DNA of 9,681 nucleotides from Candidatus Saliniplasma halalkaliphilum (GCA_019594235.1 JAFDTG010000058.1:1-9681), one strand, 5' to 3'; shown: positions 1 to 5,381, numbered from the stretch's first letter. Numbers and translations are program-made. The notes: generated from the sequence alone by a model not told the origin.

Positions 1-132
1 GATCCTAGAAATCTATTGGAAAGAATAGGTGTGGATATAACAGATCCTGAATTCTGGCAGAGAGGTCTATCTGTTTTAAGAGATCATATCGAGGAAGCAA
101 AAGAGTTGGCTAGGAAAACAGGAAAGATATAA
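1..132 (+). CDS. 3' end of a probable M3-family oligoendopeptidase (PepF-like), partial
   Basis: An open frame enters from the left edge in phase with base 1 and stops at TAA 130-132, leaving 43 C-terminal residues. The segment GVDITDPEFWQRGL, followed by an amphipathic Glu/Lys-rich helix, resembles the extreme C-terminus of M3-family oligoendopeptidases of the PepF type (a 'GVDLTDPEFW..GL' helix ending). These are cytosolic zinc metallopeptidases that degrade short peptides. The catalytic HExxH motif would lie upstream, outside the window, so activity cannot be judged. The identification rests on one short C-terminal motif and is tentative; another alpha-helical protein with a similar tail cannot be excluded. 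The stop codon overlaps the TATA-like box of the next gene. Confidence 0.5.
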   Translation, partial: DPRNLLERIGVDITDPEFWQRGLSVLRDHIEEAKELARKTGKI

Positions 133-134
133 AA
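127..134 (+). promoter_or_regulatory. Candidate TATA box for the aIF5A-agmatinase pair
   Basis: ATATAAAA matches the archaeal TATA consensus and overlaps the stop codon of the preceding gene. With the usual spacing of about 26 bases from the box centre, transcription would start near 157, giving a leader of about 36 nt that includes the ribosome-binding site AAGGAG (178-183). A T-rich stretch at 154-163 could be a second, weaker TATA element, or part of the terminator of the upstream gene. Confidence 0.45.
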
Positions 135-192
135 CACCTTTCCCCAACCTAATCTTTTTAATAGTATAACTTATTTTAAGGAGCTAGATAAT

Positions 193-582
193 ATGGCATG
201 GGAACAAGACGAAATACGGAATTTAAAAGAAAATAGATATATCGTTATCGATGAGGAACCTTGTAAAATAAAAAAAATCGACGTTTCTAAACCAGGTAAA
301 CATGGTGAAGCTAAAGCTAGGATCGAGGCAATTGGTATATTCGATGGGAAAAAACACAGTATGATAAATCCTGTAACTCATAAGGTGAAAGTACCTATAA
401 TAGATAAAAAGAAAGGCCAGGTAATCAGTCTATCTGGAGATGAAGCAAAAATTATGGATCTCAATGATTATAAGACTTTCAATATCGCTATAGATGATGA
501 CGAAATACTTGAAAATATTGAGCAGGGACAAGAAGTTAACTACATGACCGCTATGGGTAGAAAGAAGATAACAAGAATATAA
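193..582 (+). CDS. eif5A: Translation factor aIF5A (hypusine-containing)
   Basis: This is the archaeal homologue of eIF5A and bacterial EF-P. It binds the ribosome near the P-site tRNA and promotes peptide-bond formation on difficult sequences. At 129 residues it has normal length. The N-terminal SH3-like domain (about 10-70) carries the hypusination loop SKPGKHG, with Lys36 as the residue modified by deoxyhypusine synthase. It is followed by KARIEAIGIFDGKKH, which is typical of the family. The C-terminal OB-fold domain (about 72-129) is acidic. The ATG is supported by AAGGAG at 178-183. The agmatinase gene begins 20 nt after the stop and is probably cotranscribed. The likely role of the pair is supply of the aminobutyl group for hypusine. 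Confidence 0.95.
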   Translation: MAWEQDEIRNLKENRYIVIDEEPCKIKKIDVSKPGKHGEAKARIEAIGIFDGKKHSMINPVTHKVKVPIIDKKKGQVISLSGDEAKIMDLNDYKTFNIAIDDDEILENIEQGQEVNYMTAMGRKKITRI

Positions 583-602
583 ATTCTACATTTTATATAG
601 AT

Positions 603-1433
603 ATGTTCGCAGGCGCCAATTCTACTTATCAAGAATCTGATTTTGTAATTATAGGCGTTCCTTTCGATAAAACTTCCTCTTTTAGAGCTGGAACTGCCCA
701 GGGCCCAGATTCTATACGATCAGCTTCGTTTTGTTTCGAACCATACATGATGGAGTACGGTATATCTTTATCAGAAATTGCCATCCATGATAAAGGAAAT
801 CTTAAGGAATATGGTGATGTAAAAGAAATGGGTAATGACATCTGCCAGAATATATCTGATATTGTAAACGACAATAAAATTCCTATCGTTCTTGGTGGTG
901 AACATTCTATTTCTCCATTTGTCGTGAAAGGTTTGAAAGAAAAATTCGGTAAAATAGATGTAGTTGTCCTGGATGCTCATTTAGATTACAGAGATGAATA
1001 CGAAGGTATGAAACATAGTCATGCTACTGCTGTGAGGAGAATATCAGAATTGGACATCGTTAAAAATTTGACAGTCATAGGTGTTCGATCTATATCTGAA
1101 GAAGAGTCAAGGACTAAAAAAGTTGAATACATTAGTCCTCTTGAAATAAATGAAAAAGATTTCAAGTTCCAGTTTAAAAGTGAAAACCCTATTTACATGT
1201 CTATAGATATGGACGTGATAGACCCTTCCTATGCCCCGGGTGTGGGTAATCCAGAACCATTCGGTTTAAAACCTAAAACGGTTAAAGATATTATAAGGGA
1301 TTTATCTCCATCAATTGTGGGATTGGACATTGTAGAAACTAATCCAAAATTTGATTCCGGAGAGATAACCTCTAATTTGGCTTCTCGTTTTGTAAATGAA
1401 TTTATAGCGAGTAAATTTTTTTGCAATGAATAA
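603..1433 (+). CDS. speB: Agmatinase (ureohydrolase family)
   Basis: Predicted to hydrolyse agmatine to putrescine and urea in the archaeal arginine-to-polyamine route. The 276 residues show all ureohydrolase metal-site signatures: GGEHS (His101), DAHLD (Asp124, His126, Asp128) and SIDMDVIDP (Asp202, Asp204), which together bind two Mn2+. The loop KHSHAT after the second motif is the substrate-side region. Length matches other archaeal SpeB proteins. The start at 603 has no clear Shine-Dalgarno motif, only 20 nt after the aIF5A stop, so translation may depend on the upstream gene. The gene ends 4 nt before the convergent ftsZ stop and contains a T7 run at 1416-1422 close to its own 3' end. 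Arginase or a deoxyhypusine-directed ureohydrolase is the main alternative; the linkage to aIF5A favours a polyamine or hypusine role. Confidence 0.88.
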   Translation: MFAGANSTYQESDFVIIGVPFDKTSSFRAGTAQGPDSIRSASFCFEPYMMEYGISLSEIAIHDKGNLKEYGDVKEMGNDICQNISDIVNDNKIPIVLGGEHSISPFVVKGLKEKFGKIDVVVLDAHLDYRDEYEGMKHSHATAVRRISELDIVKNLTVIGVRSISEEESRTKKVEYISPLEINEKDFKFQFKSENPIYMSIDMDVIDPSYAPGVGNPEPFGLKPKTVKDIIRDLSPSIVGLDIVETNPKFDSGEITSNLASRFVNEFIASKFFCNE

Positions 1434-1437
1434 ATAT

Positions 1438-2532
1438 TTAGTAAACTTGTTCAACAGGTCCTTTTCTTTGTAGATCTCTGCCATAAATATGGTCTGATTT
1501 AACTCCTGTAGCAACAAGCATAACTCTTAATTTATCATCCATCGTAGGATCAACTCGACATCCCCATATTATTTTGGCTCCGGGTTTGATTCTCTTTTCA
1601 ATCTCTTCTGCCACTGCTTCTGCTTCCCCAACAGTCATATCAGAATCGCCAGTTACGTTTAACAAAGCTCCCGTTGCTCCACTTATATCGACGTCCAATA
1701 GAGGAGAATTGATAGCTTGATCGATGGCTTCTAAAGCTCGTTGATTACTATTTGCTGTGGATTCACCCATACCTATCATAGCTTGTCCAGAGCTTTCCAT
1801 AATGGTTTTGAGGTCGTTAAAGTCCAAATTTACAATTCCGGGTTTTGTAACTATCTCTGTCATACCTTTTATGGATCTCATCAAAATCTCATCTGCAACT
1901 TTAAAAGCTTTGTTTAGAGAAAGTCTTGGAACGAGTTCTAATAATTTATCGTTGGGTATGGTGATTACAGTATCAGCAACACCTCTCAGACGTTCAATAC
2001 CCCACTGTGCATTTTGAGCTCTTGATTTTCCTTCCGCATCGAATGGTCTTGTAAGTACAGCTATCGTGAGTGCCCCAGCTTCTTTAGCAATTTTAGCAGC
2101 AGTTCCTACAGAACCAGTTCCAGTTCCTCCTCCCAAACCGCACGTCAAAAATACAATATCAGCGTCTCCTAGAATTTCTTGGAATTTTTCTTCTGCTTCT
2201 TCTGCAGCTTTTTGTCCTACATCCGGTTTGGCACCAGCTCCTAATCCTCTTGTAATTCTTTTACCCATGAGAATTTTTCTATTTGCCCTGGTAGAAAGAA
2301 GATCTTGTGCATCAGTATTAGCAGCGACTAATTCAGCCCCTCTTATACCTTCATCAGAAATTCTGTTAATTGTATTACAACCGGCTCCACCGAGCCCAAC
2401 TATGTATATCTTCGTTTTCAAATCTTTTAAAACATTTTTTAATTCTTCATCAGCGGCTTCGTCTTTAAATTTGTTCTCTTGTCCAGCTGGTTCTTTATCG
2501 GAAAGAGCATCATTAACTATTGATTCCATCAT
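1438..2532 (-). CDS. ftsZ: Cell-division GTPase FtsZ
   Basis: Tubulin-superfamily GTPase that polymerises into the division ring at mid-cell. Its 364 residues include an acidic N-terminal extension (1-38), the nucleotide-binding loop GLGGAGCNTINRI (46-58), the tubulin signature GGGTGTG (134-140), TIPNDKLL (191-198) and the T7 synergy loop NLDFNDLK (235-242) with the catalytic Asp pair 237/240. The C-terminal activation domain ends in a short tail of about 12 residues; a long linker with a conserved end peptide is absent, as is common in archaeal FtsZ. Two adjacent in-frame ATGs (2532 and 2529) could both start. The upstream GGGG is a poor Shine-Dalgarno motif, and a TATA-like box about 21 nt upstream suggests a leaderless or very short-leader mRNA. 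The gene lies downstream of rpl12 on the same strand, separated by 196 nt. I cannot decide between the archaeal FtsZ1 and FtsZ2 paralogue groups. Confidence 0.96.
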   Translation of the reverse strand: MMESIVNDALSDKEPAGQENKFKDEAADEELKNVLKDLKTKIYIVGLGGAGCNTINRISDEGIRGAELVAANTDAQDLLSTRANRKILMGKRITRGLGAGAKPDVGQKAAEEAEEKFQEILGDADIVFLTCGLGGGTGTGSVGTAAKIAKEAGALTIAVLTRPFDAEGKSRAQNAQWGIERLRGVADTVITIPNDKLLELVPRLSLNKAFKVADEILMRSIKGMTEIVTKPGIVNLDFNDLKTIMESSGQAMIGMGESTANSNQRALEAIDQAINSPLLDVDISGATGALLNVTGDSDMTVGEAEAVAEEIEKRIKPGAKIIWGCRVDPTMDDKLRVMLVATGVKSDHIYGRDLQRKGPVEQVY

Positions 2533-2549
2533 TATTCGCCCCTTATATA

Positions 2550-2557
2550 ATTTTAAA
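2550..2557 (-). promoter_or_regulatory. Candidate TATA box of ftsZ
   Basis: On the minus strand TTTAAAAT is centred about 21 nt before the first ftsZ ATG, so transcription would begin at or just inside the start codon. A second AT-rich candidate (minus-strand TAAATATTAATA, about 2584-2595) would instead give a leader of roughly 30 nt. The sequence alone does not decide between them. Near-identical GTTTAAAA boxes occur here and in front of the Mth938-like gene. Confidence 0.35.
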
Positions 2558-2640
2558 CGTCTGTTACCATTATCTGTAAACCATTATTAATATTTATGGA
2601 TTAGATTAGATTGAAAACAGCTCAGCAGATAGACTAGATT

Positions 2641-2723
2641 AAAAATATATTAAAAATTAAAATTTTGAAAAGGTTTTGATTAAGAGGGTCTTAAATAGAA
2701 AGAAACTGAGGACAGGATTGTCC
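2641..2723 (-). terminator. Candidate terminator region of the L1-L10-L12 transcript
   Basis: Six nt past the rpl12 stop codon, the inverted repeat GGACA-ATCC-TGTCC (2710-2723) can form a 5-bp hairpin. It is followed on the minus strand by several T-rich runs down to about 2641. Archaeal termination relies mainly on U-rich RNA, so the T tracts are the stronger signal and the hairpin is an extra. Read-through into ftsZ is possible, since no strong stop can be proved from sequence. Confidence 0.4.
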
Positions 2724-2728
2724 ATTAT

Positions 2729-3040
2729 TTAGAACAATGATCCTAGACCTGCTGCAGCTTCTTCTTTTTCTTTTTCTTCGTCTCTTTCTTCTTCCTCTTC
2801 TTCCTCTTCCTCTTCTTCCTTTTCTTCTTTTTCGGGTGCGGGTGCAGCGCCAGCTGAAGGCATAGCTATACCTTCTTTGATTGCATCTTCAATATCAACT
2901 TCTTCTAAAGAAGCTGTAAGAGCCTTTATCCGTGATTCGTCGGGTTCGATACCAGCAGCTTCTAGGATCTTTCCGATCGCGTCTTCCGTGATATCTTTCC
3001 CAGCTGAGTGAAGCACCAAAGCACTATACACATATTCCAT
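2729..3040 (-). CDS. rpl12: Large-subunit stalk protein aL12 (P1)
   Basis: Archaeal P1-type stalk protein; dimers attach to uL10 and recruit translation GTPases through the C-terminal tail. In its 103 residues, the N-terminal helical dimerisation and uL10-binding domain is about 1-58 (MEYVYSALVLHSAGKDIT...). An Ala/Pro hinge follows (63-69). Next is an extremely acidic linker of nearly continuous Glu (70-94), then the conserved factor-binding end AAAGLGSLF (95-103). The start is fixed by GGAGGT at 3048-3053. It is the last gene of the L1-L10-L12 operon, 37 nt after uL10. The Glu run is encoded by a polypurine tract (coding strand), written as an almost pure pyrimidine tract on the plus strand. 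Confidence 0.95.
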   Translation of the reverse strand: MEYVYSALVLHSAGKDITEDAIGKILEAAGIEPDESRIKALTASLEEVDIEDAIKEGIAMPSAGAAPAPEKEEKEEEEEEEEEEERDEEKEKEEAAAGLGSLF

Positions 3041-3047
3041 ATTTCAT

Positions 3048-3053
3048 ACCTCC
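3048..3053 (-). promoter_or_regulatory. Shine-Dalgarno site of rpl12
   Basis: Minus-strand GGAGGT lies 7 nt before the rpl12 ATG and is the strongest translation signal of the stalk operon together with that of rpl1. A strong internal site fits the need for several L12 copies per uL10. Confidence 0.8.
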
Positions 3054-3077
3054 ATATTGAATTTTATATTATTTTTG

Positions 3078-4061
3078 TTACTCTTCTTGTTCTTCATCAT
3101 TCTTTTCATCTGATTCATCTTCTTTTGATTCTTTTTCATCTTCTGAGTTTTCGTCAGAATCGTCAGTTTCAATATCAATACCAAGCTGTTTTAGAAGCTC
3201 ATCATCTAAAGCATCAGGATTCAACTTGGCGGCAATGCCAAGCATATCCCTTTGTGCCTGTGTGAGTTTAAGTTTGATTGTTTCGTCGGTTATTATGTCT
3301 GAATTTAAAGCAAGACTGAAAGCGTCGTTATGGGCTTTCATTATCATTGATTTTATGTTACTCTTAGTTGGATATCCTGCATTGATAGATAAGTTAAATG
3401 CCGACAAAGCACCTTGTTGTATCTGTTCTTCAAACTCAGAACTATCTATATCTAATACATCTTTTTCATAAAGATTACCTTCTTCGTAACTGACTCTCAA
3501 GTCTAAACCGACTGTTATAGGCTGAATCTCTAATCTAGTTAACATCGTTGCCAGGTCTTTTGAAATCTCTTCACCTTTTTTAACAACGACTTTTGTTTTG
3601 TTGATTACAACCTTACCGCCTTGGATTGATGCAGGTATCCCTGCTTTTTGAAGATCACCAACGATAGGACCTGGTTTGAAAGGTGTATCTCCCTTTTCAA
3701 CTTTGATATTCTCGGGAGCAGATTCACCACCTCTCGCTGGAGCTTTTGTTTTAGTCGCTTCCATTTTTTTGAACAGTTTAAAAGGATTATAATCAGTAGT
3801 GACTAAAGCAGTTTGCCCAGATAGGTAATTTTTTATTTCTTCTAAATTCTCTCTGTCATCAGAAACTTTTTCCAAAGCTTTTTCAATTAGTGTGTTCCTG
3901 GACACAGTAAGATTTGCACTTCCTCTAAGTTTCTCTCTCATCTGTTGCATCTGTAGAGAGGGAATACCTTCTATATCGACTACCCCTACTACTGGACTAT
4001 TTTTTAAAAGCTTGGTTAACCGTTCTACTTCATTTTTCTTCCAAATTGGAATCCCGTCCAT
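3078..4061 (-). CDS. rpl10: Large-subunit stalk-base protein uL10 (P0)
   Basis: Base of the ribosomal stalk: it binds 23S rRNA with its N-terminal domain and anchors aL12 dimers on a C-terminal helical spine. Its 327 residues divide into an N-terminal domain (about 8-105, with GVVDIEGIPSLQMQQMREKLRG at 26-47), the archaeal/eukaryotic insertion domain (about 106-185, containing GPIVGDLQKAGIPASIQGGK) and the helical spine (about 205-290). A highly acidic tail (296-327) ends in EEQEE. The usual archaeal P0 ending GLGxLF, shared with aL12, is absent, and neither the sequence after the stop nor another frame supplies it. The start is supported by GAGATGAT at 4065-4072, which overlaps the end of rpl1. 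Confidence 0.93.
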   Translation of the reverse strand: MDGIPIWKKNEVERLTKLLKNSPVVGVVDIEGIPSLQMQQMREKLRGSANLTVSRNTLIEKALEKVSDDRENLEEIKNYLSGQTALVTTDYNPFKLFKKMEATKTKAPARGGESAPENIKVEKGDTPFKPGPIVGDLQKAGIPASIQGGKVVINKTKVVVKKGEEISKDLATMLTRLEIQPITVGLDLRVSYEEGNLYEKDVLDIDSSEFEEQIQQGALSAFNLSINAGYPTKSNIKSMIMKAHNDAFSLALNSDIITDETIKLKLTQAQRDMLGIAAKLNPDALDDELLKQLGIDIETDDSDENSEDEKESKEDESDEKNDEEQEE

Positions 4062-4064
4062 GTT

Positions 4065-4072
4065 ATCATCTC
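4065..4072 (-). promoter_or_regulatory. Shine-Dalgarno site of rpl10
   Basis: Minus-strand GAGATGAT differs by one base from GAGGTGAT, the complement of the archaeal 16S rRNA 3' end. It lies 3 nt before the uL10 ATG and overlaps the TGA stop of rpl1 by two bases, which suggests translational coupling between the two genes. Confidence 0.6.
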
Positions 4073-4709
4073 ACATTATCCTCACTGCAGGACCCATTGT
4101 CGTTTTGACATATATGCTCTTTATGTTCATCTCACGTCTCTCCAGGTTTGTTATTATACGTCTAATCACAGTATCTGCATTATCTATTAAATCTTCAACA
4201 TCCATACCTTCAGTACCAATTGGTGCATGGAAAGTCATTCTATCCTTAGACCTAACATGAACTGTATTTTTTAGGGAATTGATTGTATCGTTTATATCTA
4301 TATTAGGTGTAACTGGAGTTGGCATCTTACCTTTCGGTCCGAGTATAGCTCCGAGTTCTCTACCGATAACAGGCATTAATGGTGGTTCTGCTAAAAAGAA
4401 TTGATGATCTTCTGCTAGTTTTCTCGCTTCTCTCTTATCCTCTGCAATTTCATCAATCTCTTCAGGTTCTACAATAGTATCTGCAGAATCTTTAGCTTTT
4501 AAAGCTAATTCACCGCTTCCAAAAACACCTACTTTTATGGTTTTTCCACGTCCATTTGGTAAAACTATTTCCTCGTCGATTCTATTGTCGGGATTAGAAA
4601 GGTCTATATCCCTGAGGTTAATAGCCAGTTCAAGACTTTGATTGAAGTTCCTCTCTGAAGAATCTTCAAGTGCTTTTTTTATGCCATTGATTATGTTTTC
4701 ATCTGCCAA
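4071..4709 (-). CDS. rpl1: Large-subunit ribosomal protein uL1
   Basis: Forms the L1 stalk of the large subunit at the tRNA exit site and, in archaea and bacteria, represses its own operon mRNA. Its 212 residues match archaeal L1 length. Typical segments are the N-terminal SLELAINLRDIDLSNPDNRI (25-44), the central signature EPPLMPVIGRELGAILGPKG (108-127) and the end VKTTMGPAVRIM. The start codon is TTG. The frame is closed by TAA at 4737-4739, with no ATG or GTG between that stop and the TTG. The next in-frame Met is residue 112, so TTG is effectively forced, and AGGAGGT precedes it by 6 nt. First gene of L1-L10-L12; rpl11, which often precedes it, is not here. Confidence 0.95.
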   Translation of the reverse strand: MADENIINGIKKALEDSSERNFNQSLELAINLRDIDLSNPDNRIDEEIVLPNGRGKTIKVGVFGSGELALKAKDSADTIVEPEEIDEIAEDKREARKLAEDHQFFLAEPPLMPVIGRELGAILGPKGKMPTPVTPNIDINDTINSLKNTVHVRSKDRMTFHAPIGTEGMDVEDLIDNADTVIRRIITNLERREMNIKSIYVKTTMGPAVRIM

Positions 4710-4713
4710 ATTA

Positions 4714-4754
4714 ATACCTCCTGTAGTCCTGACGGATTATCCTCCTACAGGTAT
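4714..4754 (-). promoter_or_regulatory. Leader hairpin enclosing the rpl1 Shine-Dalgarno sequence
   Basis: Read on the minus strand, AUACC-UGUAG (4754-4745) pairs perfectly with CUACA (4726-4722) and GGUAU (4718-4714), leaving only GGA (4721-4719) bulged on the 3' side. This gives a 10-bp interrupted stem. The 18-nt apical part can form an inner UCC-GUCA-GGA hairpin with GAGGAUAA as a 5' bulge. The ribosome-binding site AGGAGGT (4722-4716) is wholly inside the 3' arm, so folding would hide it. The predicted transcription start lies near 4754, at the beginning of the 5' arm, so the leader would be little more than this element. It may be the target of L1 autoregulation; that role is inferred. 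Confidence 0.6.
4716..4722 (-). promoter_or_regulatory. Shine-Dalgarno site of rpl1
   Basis: Minus-strand AGGAGGT lies 6 nt before the TTG start, an optimal spacing that compensates for the weak start codon and fixes the start. Confidence 0.85.
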
Positions 4755-4759
4755 TTCGC

Positions 4760-4772
4760 ATCACAGAGTGAT
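4760..4772. promoter_or_regulatory. Palindrome between the rpl1 TATA box and transcription start
   Basis: ATCAC-AGA-GTGAT is a perfect inverted repeat with 5-bp arms and a 3-nt centre. It begins 2 nt downstream (minus strand) of the rpl1 TATA box and ends about 6 nt before the predicted start site, a position where a bound dimeric repressor would block RNA polymerase. It could instead be a chance palindrome; no second copy was noticed in the window. Confidence 0.4.
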
Positions 4773-4774
4773 TC

Positions 4775-4785
4775 TTTATATATAT
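4775..4785 (-). promoter_or_regulatory. TATA box of the L1-L10-L12 operon
   Basis: Minus-strand ATATATATAAA, preceded by the purine-rich CCAAAAC that could serve as the TFB recognition element. A spacing of about 26 nt from the box centre places the transcription start near 4754, giving a leader of about 45 nt. Confidence 0.6.
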
Positions 4786-4822
4786 GTTTTGGTTATGAGA
4801 CTTAGTCCAATAAGGACAACTC

Positions 4823-4830
4823 TTTTATAC
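4823..4830 (+). promoter_or_regulatory. Candidate TATA box of the S13-S4-S11-RpoD operon
   Basis: TTTTATAC on the plus strand predicts a start near 4853 and a leader of about 37 nt. The interrupted palindrome GTCC-AATAA-GGAC (4805-4817) lies 5 nt upstream of the box. The 4-bp arms are short, so a regulatory role for that palindrome is only a possibility. Confidence 0.45.
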
Positions 4831-4877
4831 AACTTATTGTTTAGCACAAAACCGAATTACTCCAACCCAATATAAAT

Positions 4878-4883
4878 GGAGGA
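4878..4883 (+). promoter_or_regulatory. Shine-Dalgarno site of rps13
   Basis: GGAGGA lies 6 nt before the TTG start and decides it. CTCCA at 4860-4864 can pair with TGGAG at 4877-4881 (5 bp, 12-nt loop), which would partly hide the site; this pairing is weak. Confidence 0.75.
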
Positions 4884-4889
4884 CTTATC

Positions 4890-5369
4890 TTGGCAGATGA
4901 TGAAGAATACGAAGAAGATTTCCAATACATAGTTCGATTAATGAATACCGATATAGATGGTGAAAAACCTGTACTATACGCATTAAGGCAGATCAAAGGC
5001 GTTGGTACAAGAGTAGCTGAAACTATAGTTAAATCCAGTCATGTCGATCCAGTTATCAAAATCGGTAAATTAGATGAAGAAGAAATTGATAAACTCCAGG
5101 ATCATATCAAGAGTTTTTCTGAAGAGGTTCCAGATTGGATAAAGAATCGGAAAAGGGATCCGGTCACTGGTAAAAACGATCATTTTTTCGGACCAGAACT
5201 AGATAATGCCCATCGAGAGGACATTAACAGACTGAAAAAAATAAGTTGTTATCGGGGTATAAGACACGAAACTGGACATAAAGTTAGGGGTCAGAGAACT
5301 AGATCGAACGGTAGAACTGGTATGGAACTTGGTGTCCAAAAGAAGAAGATAAGTAGACAGGCAGAATAG
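4890..5369 (+). CDS. rps13: Small-subunit ribosomal protein uS13
   Basis: Head protein of the 30S subunit, contacting 16S rRNA, uL5 and the P-site tRNA. The 159 residues comprise an acidic N-terminal extension (MADDEEYEEDF), a helix-two-turns-helix region (about 27-75, ALRQIKGVGTRVAETIV) and the S13 signature RGIRHETGHKVRGQRT (122-137), followed by a basic tail. TTG is the start: the frame is closed upstream by TAG at 4842-4844, no ATG or GTG lies between, the next Met is residue 18, and GGAGGA stands 6 nt before it. First gene of the S13-S4-S11-RpoD operon, divergent from rpl1. The acidic N-terminus is consistent with, but does not prove, a high-salt cytoplasm. Confidence 0.95.
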   Translation: MADDEEYEEDFQYIVRLMNTDIDGEKPVLYALRQIKGVGTRVAETIVKSSHVDPVIKIGKLDEEEIDKLQDHIKSFSEEVPDWIKNRKRDPVTGKNDHFFGPELDNAHREDINRLKKISCYRGIRHETGHKVRGQRTRSNGRTGMELGVQKKKISRQAE

Positions 5370-5381
5370 GAGTGTTAAAAC

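Larger units (their letters stand above)
4699..4900. repeat. 11-nt inverted repeat formed by the two divergent TTG starts
   Basis: Both operons begin with the identical 11 nt TTGGCAGATGA: rps13 on the plus strand at 4890-4900 and rpl1 on the minus strand at 4709-4699. It encodes Met-Ala-Asp plus the next two bases in each case. The copies face away from each other and bracket the 180-bp divergent promoter region. The match could reflect shared codon preference after the start, or a shared signal; the TTG codon itself is common to both. Confidence 0.7.

Noticed and set aside
2066..2590. 174-residue plus-strand open frame opposite ftsZ
   Set aside because: It is antisense to a well-conserved FtsZ frame, is rich in Ser, Pro and Ala as expected for a shadow frame, and has no recognisable domain or ribosome-binding site.
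2602..2640. Repeated TAGATT units in the rpl12-ftsZ spacer
   Set aside because: Three short, unevenly spaced copies do not make a CRISPR or iteron array; composition bias is sufficient.
3041..3110. Frameshift hiding a GLGxLF tail at the end of uL10
   Set aside because: No GLG-like coding was found in the other frames before the rpl12 ribosome-binding site, so the absence appears genuine, barring larger assembly error.
3892..4260. 122-residue plus-strand open frame spanning the rpl10/rpl1 junction
   Set aside because: It lies opposite two conserved ribosomal protein genes with clear Shine-Dalgarno sites, and its hydrophobic composition is what the complement of these genes gives.
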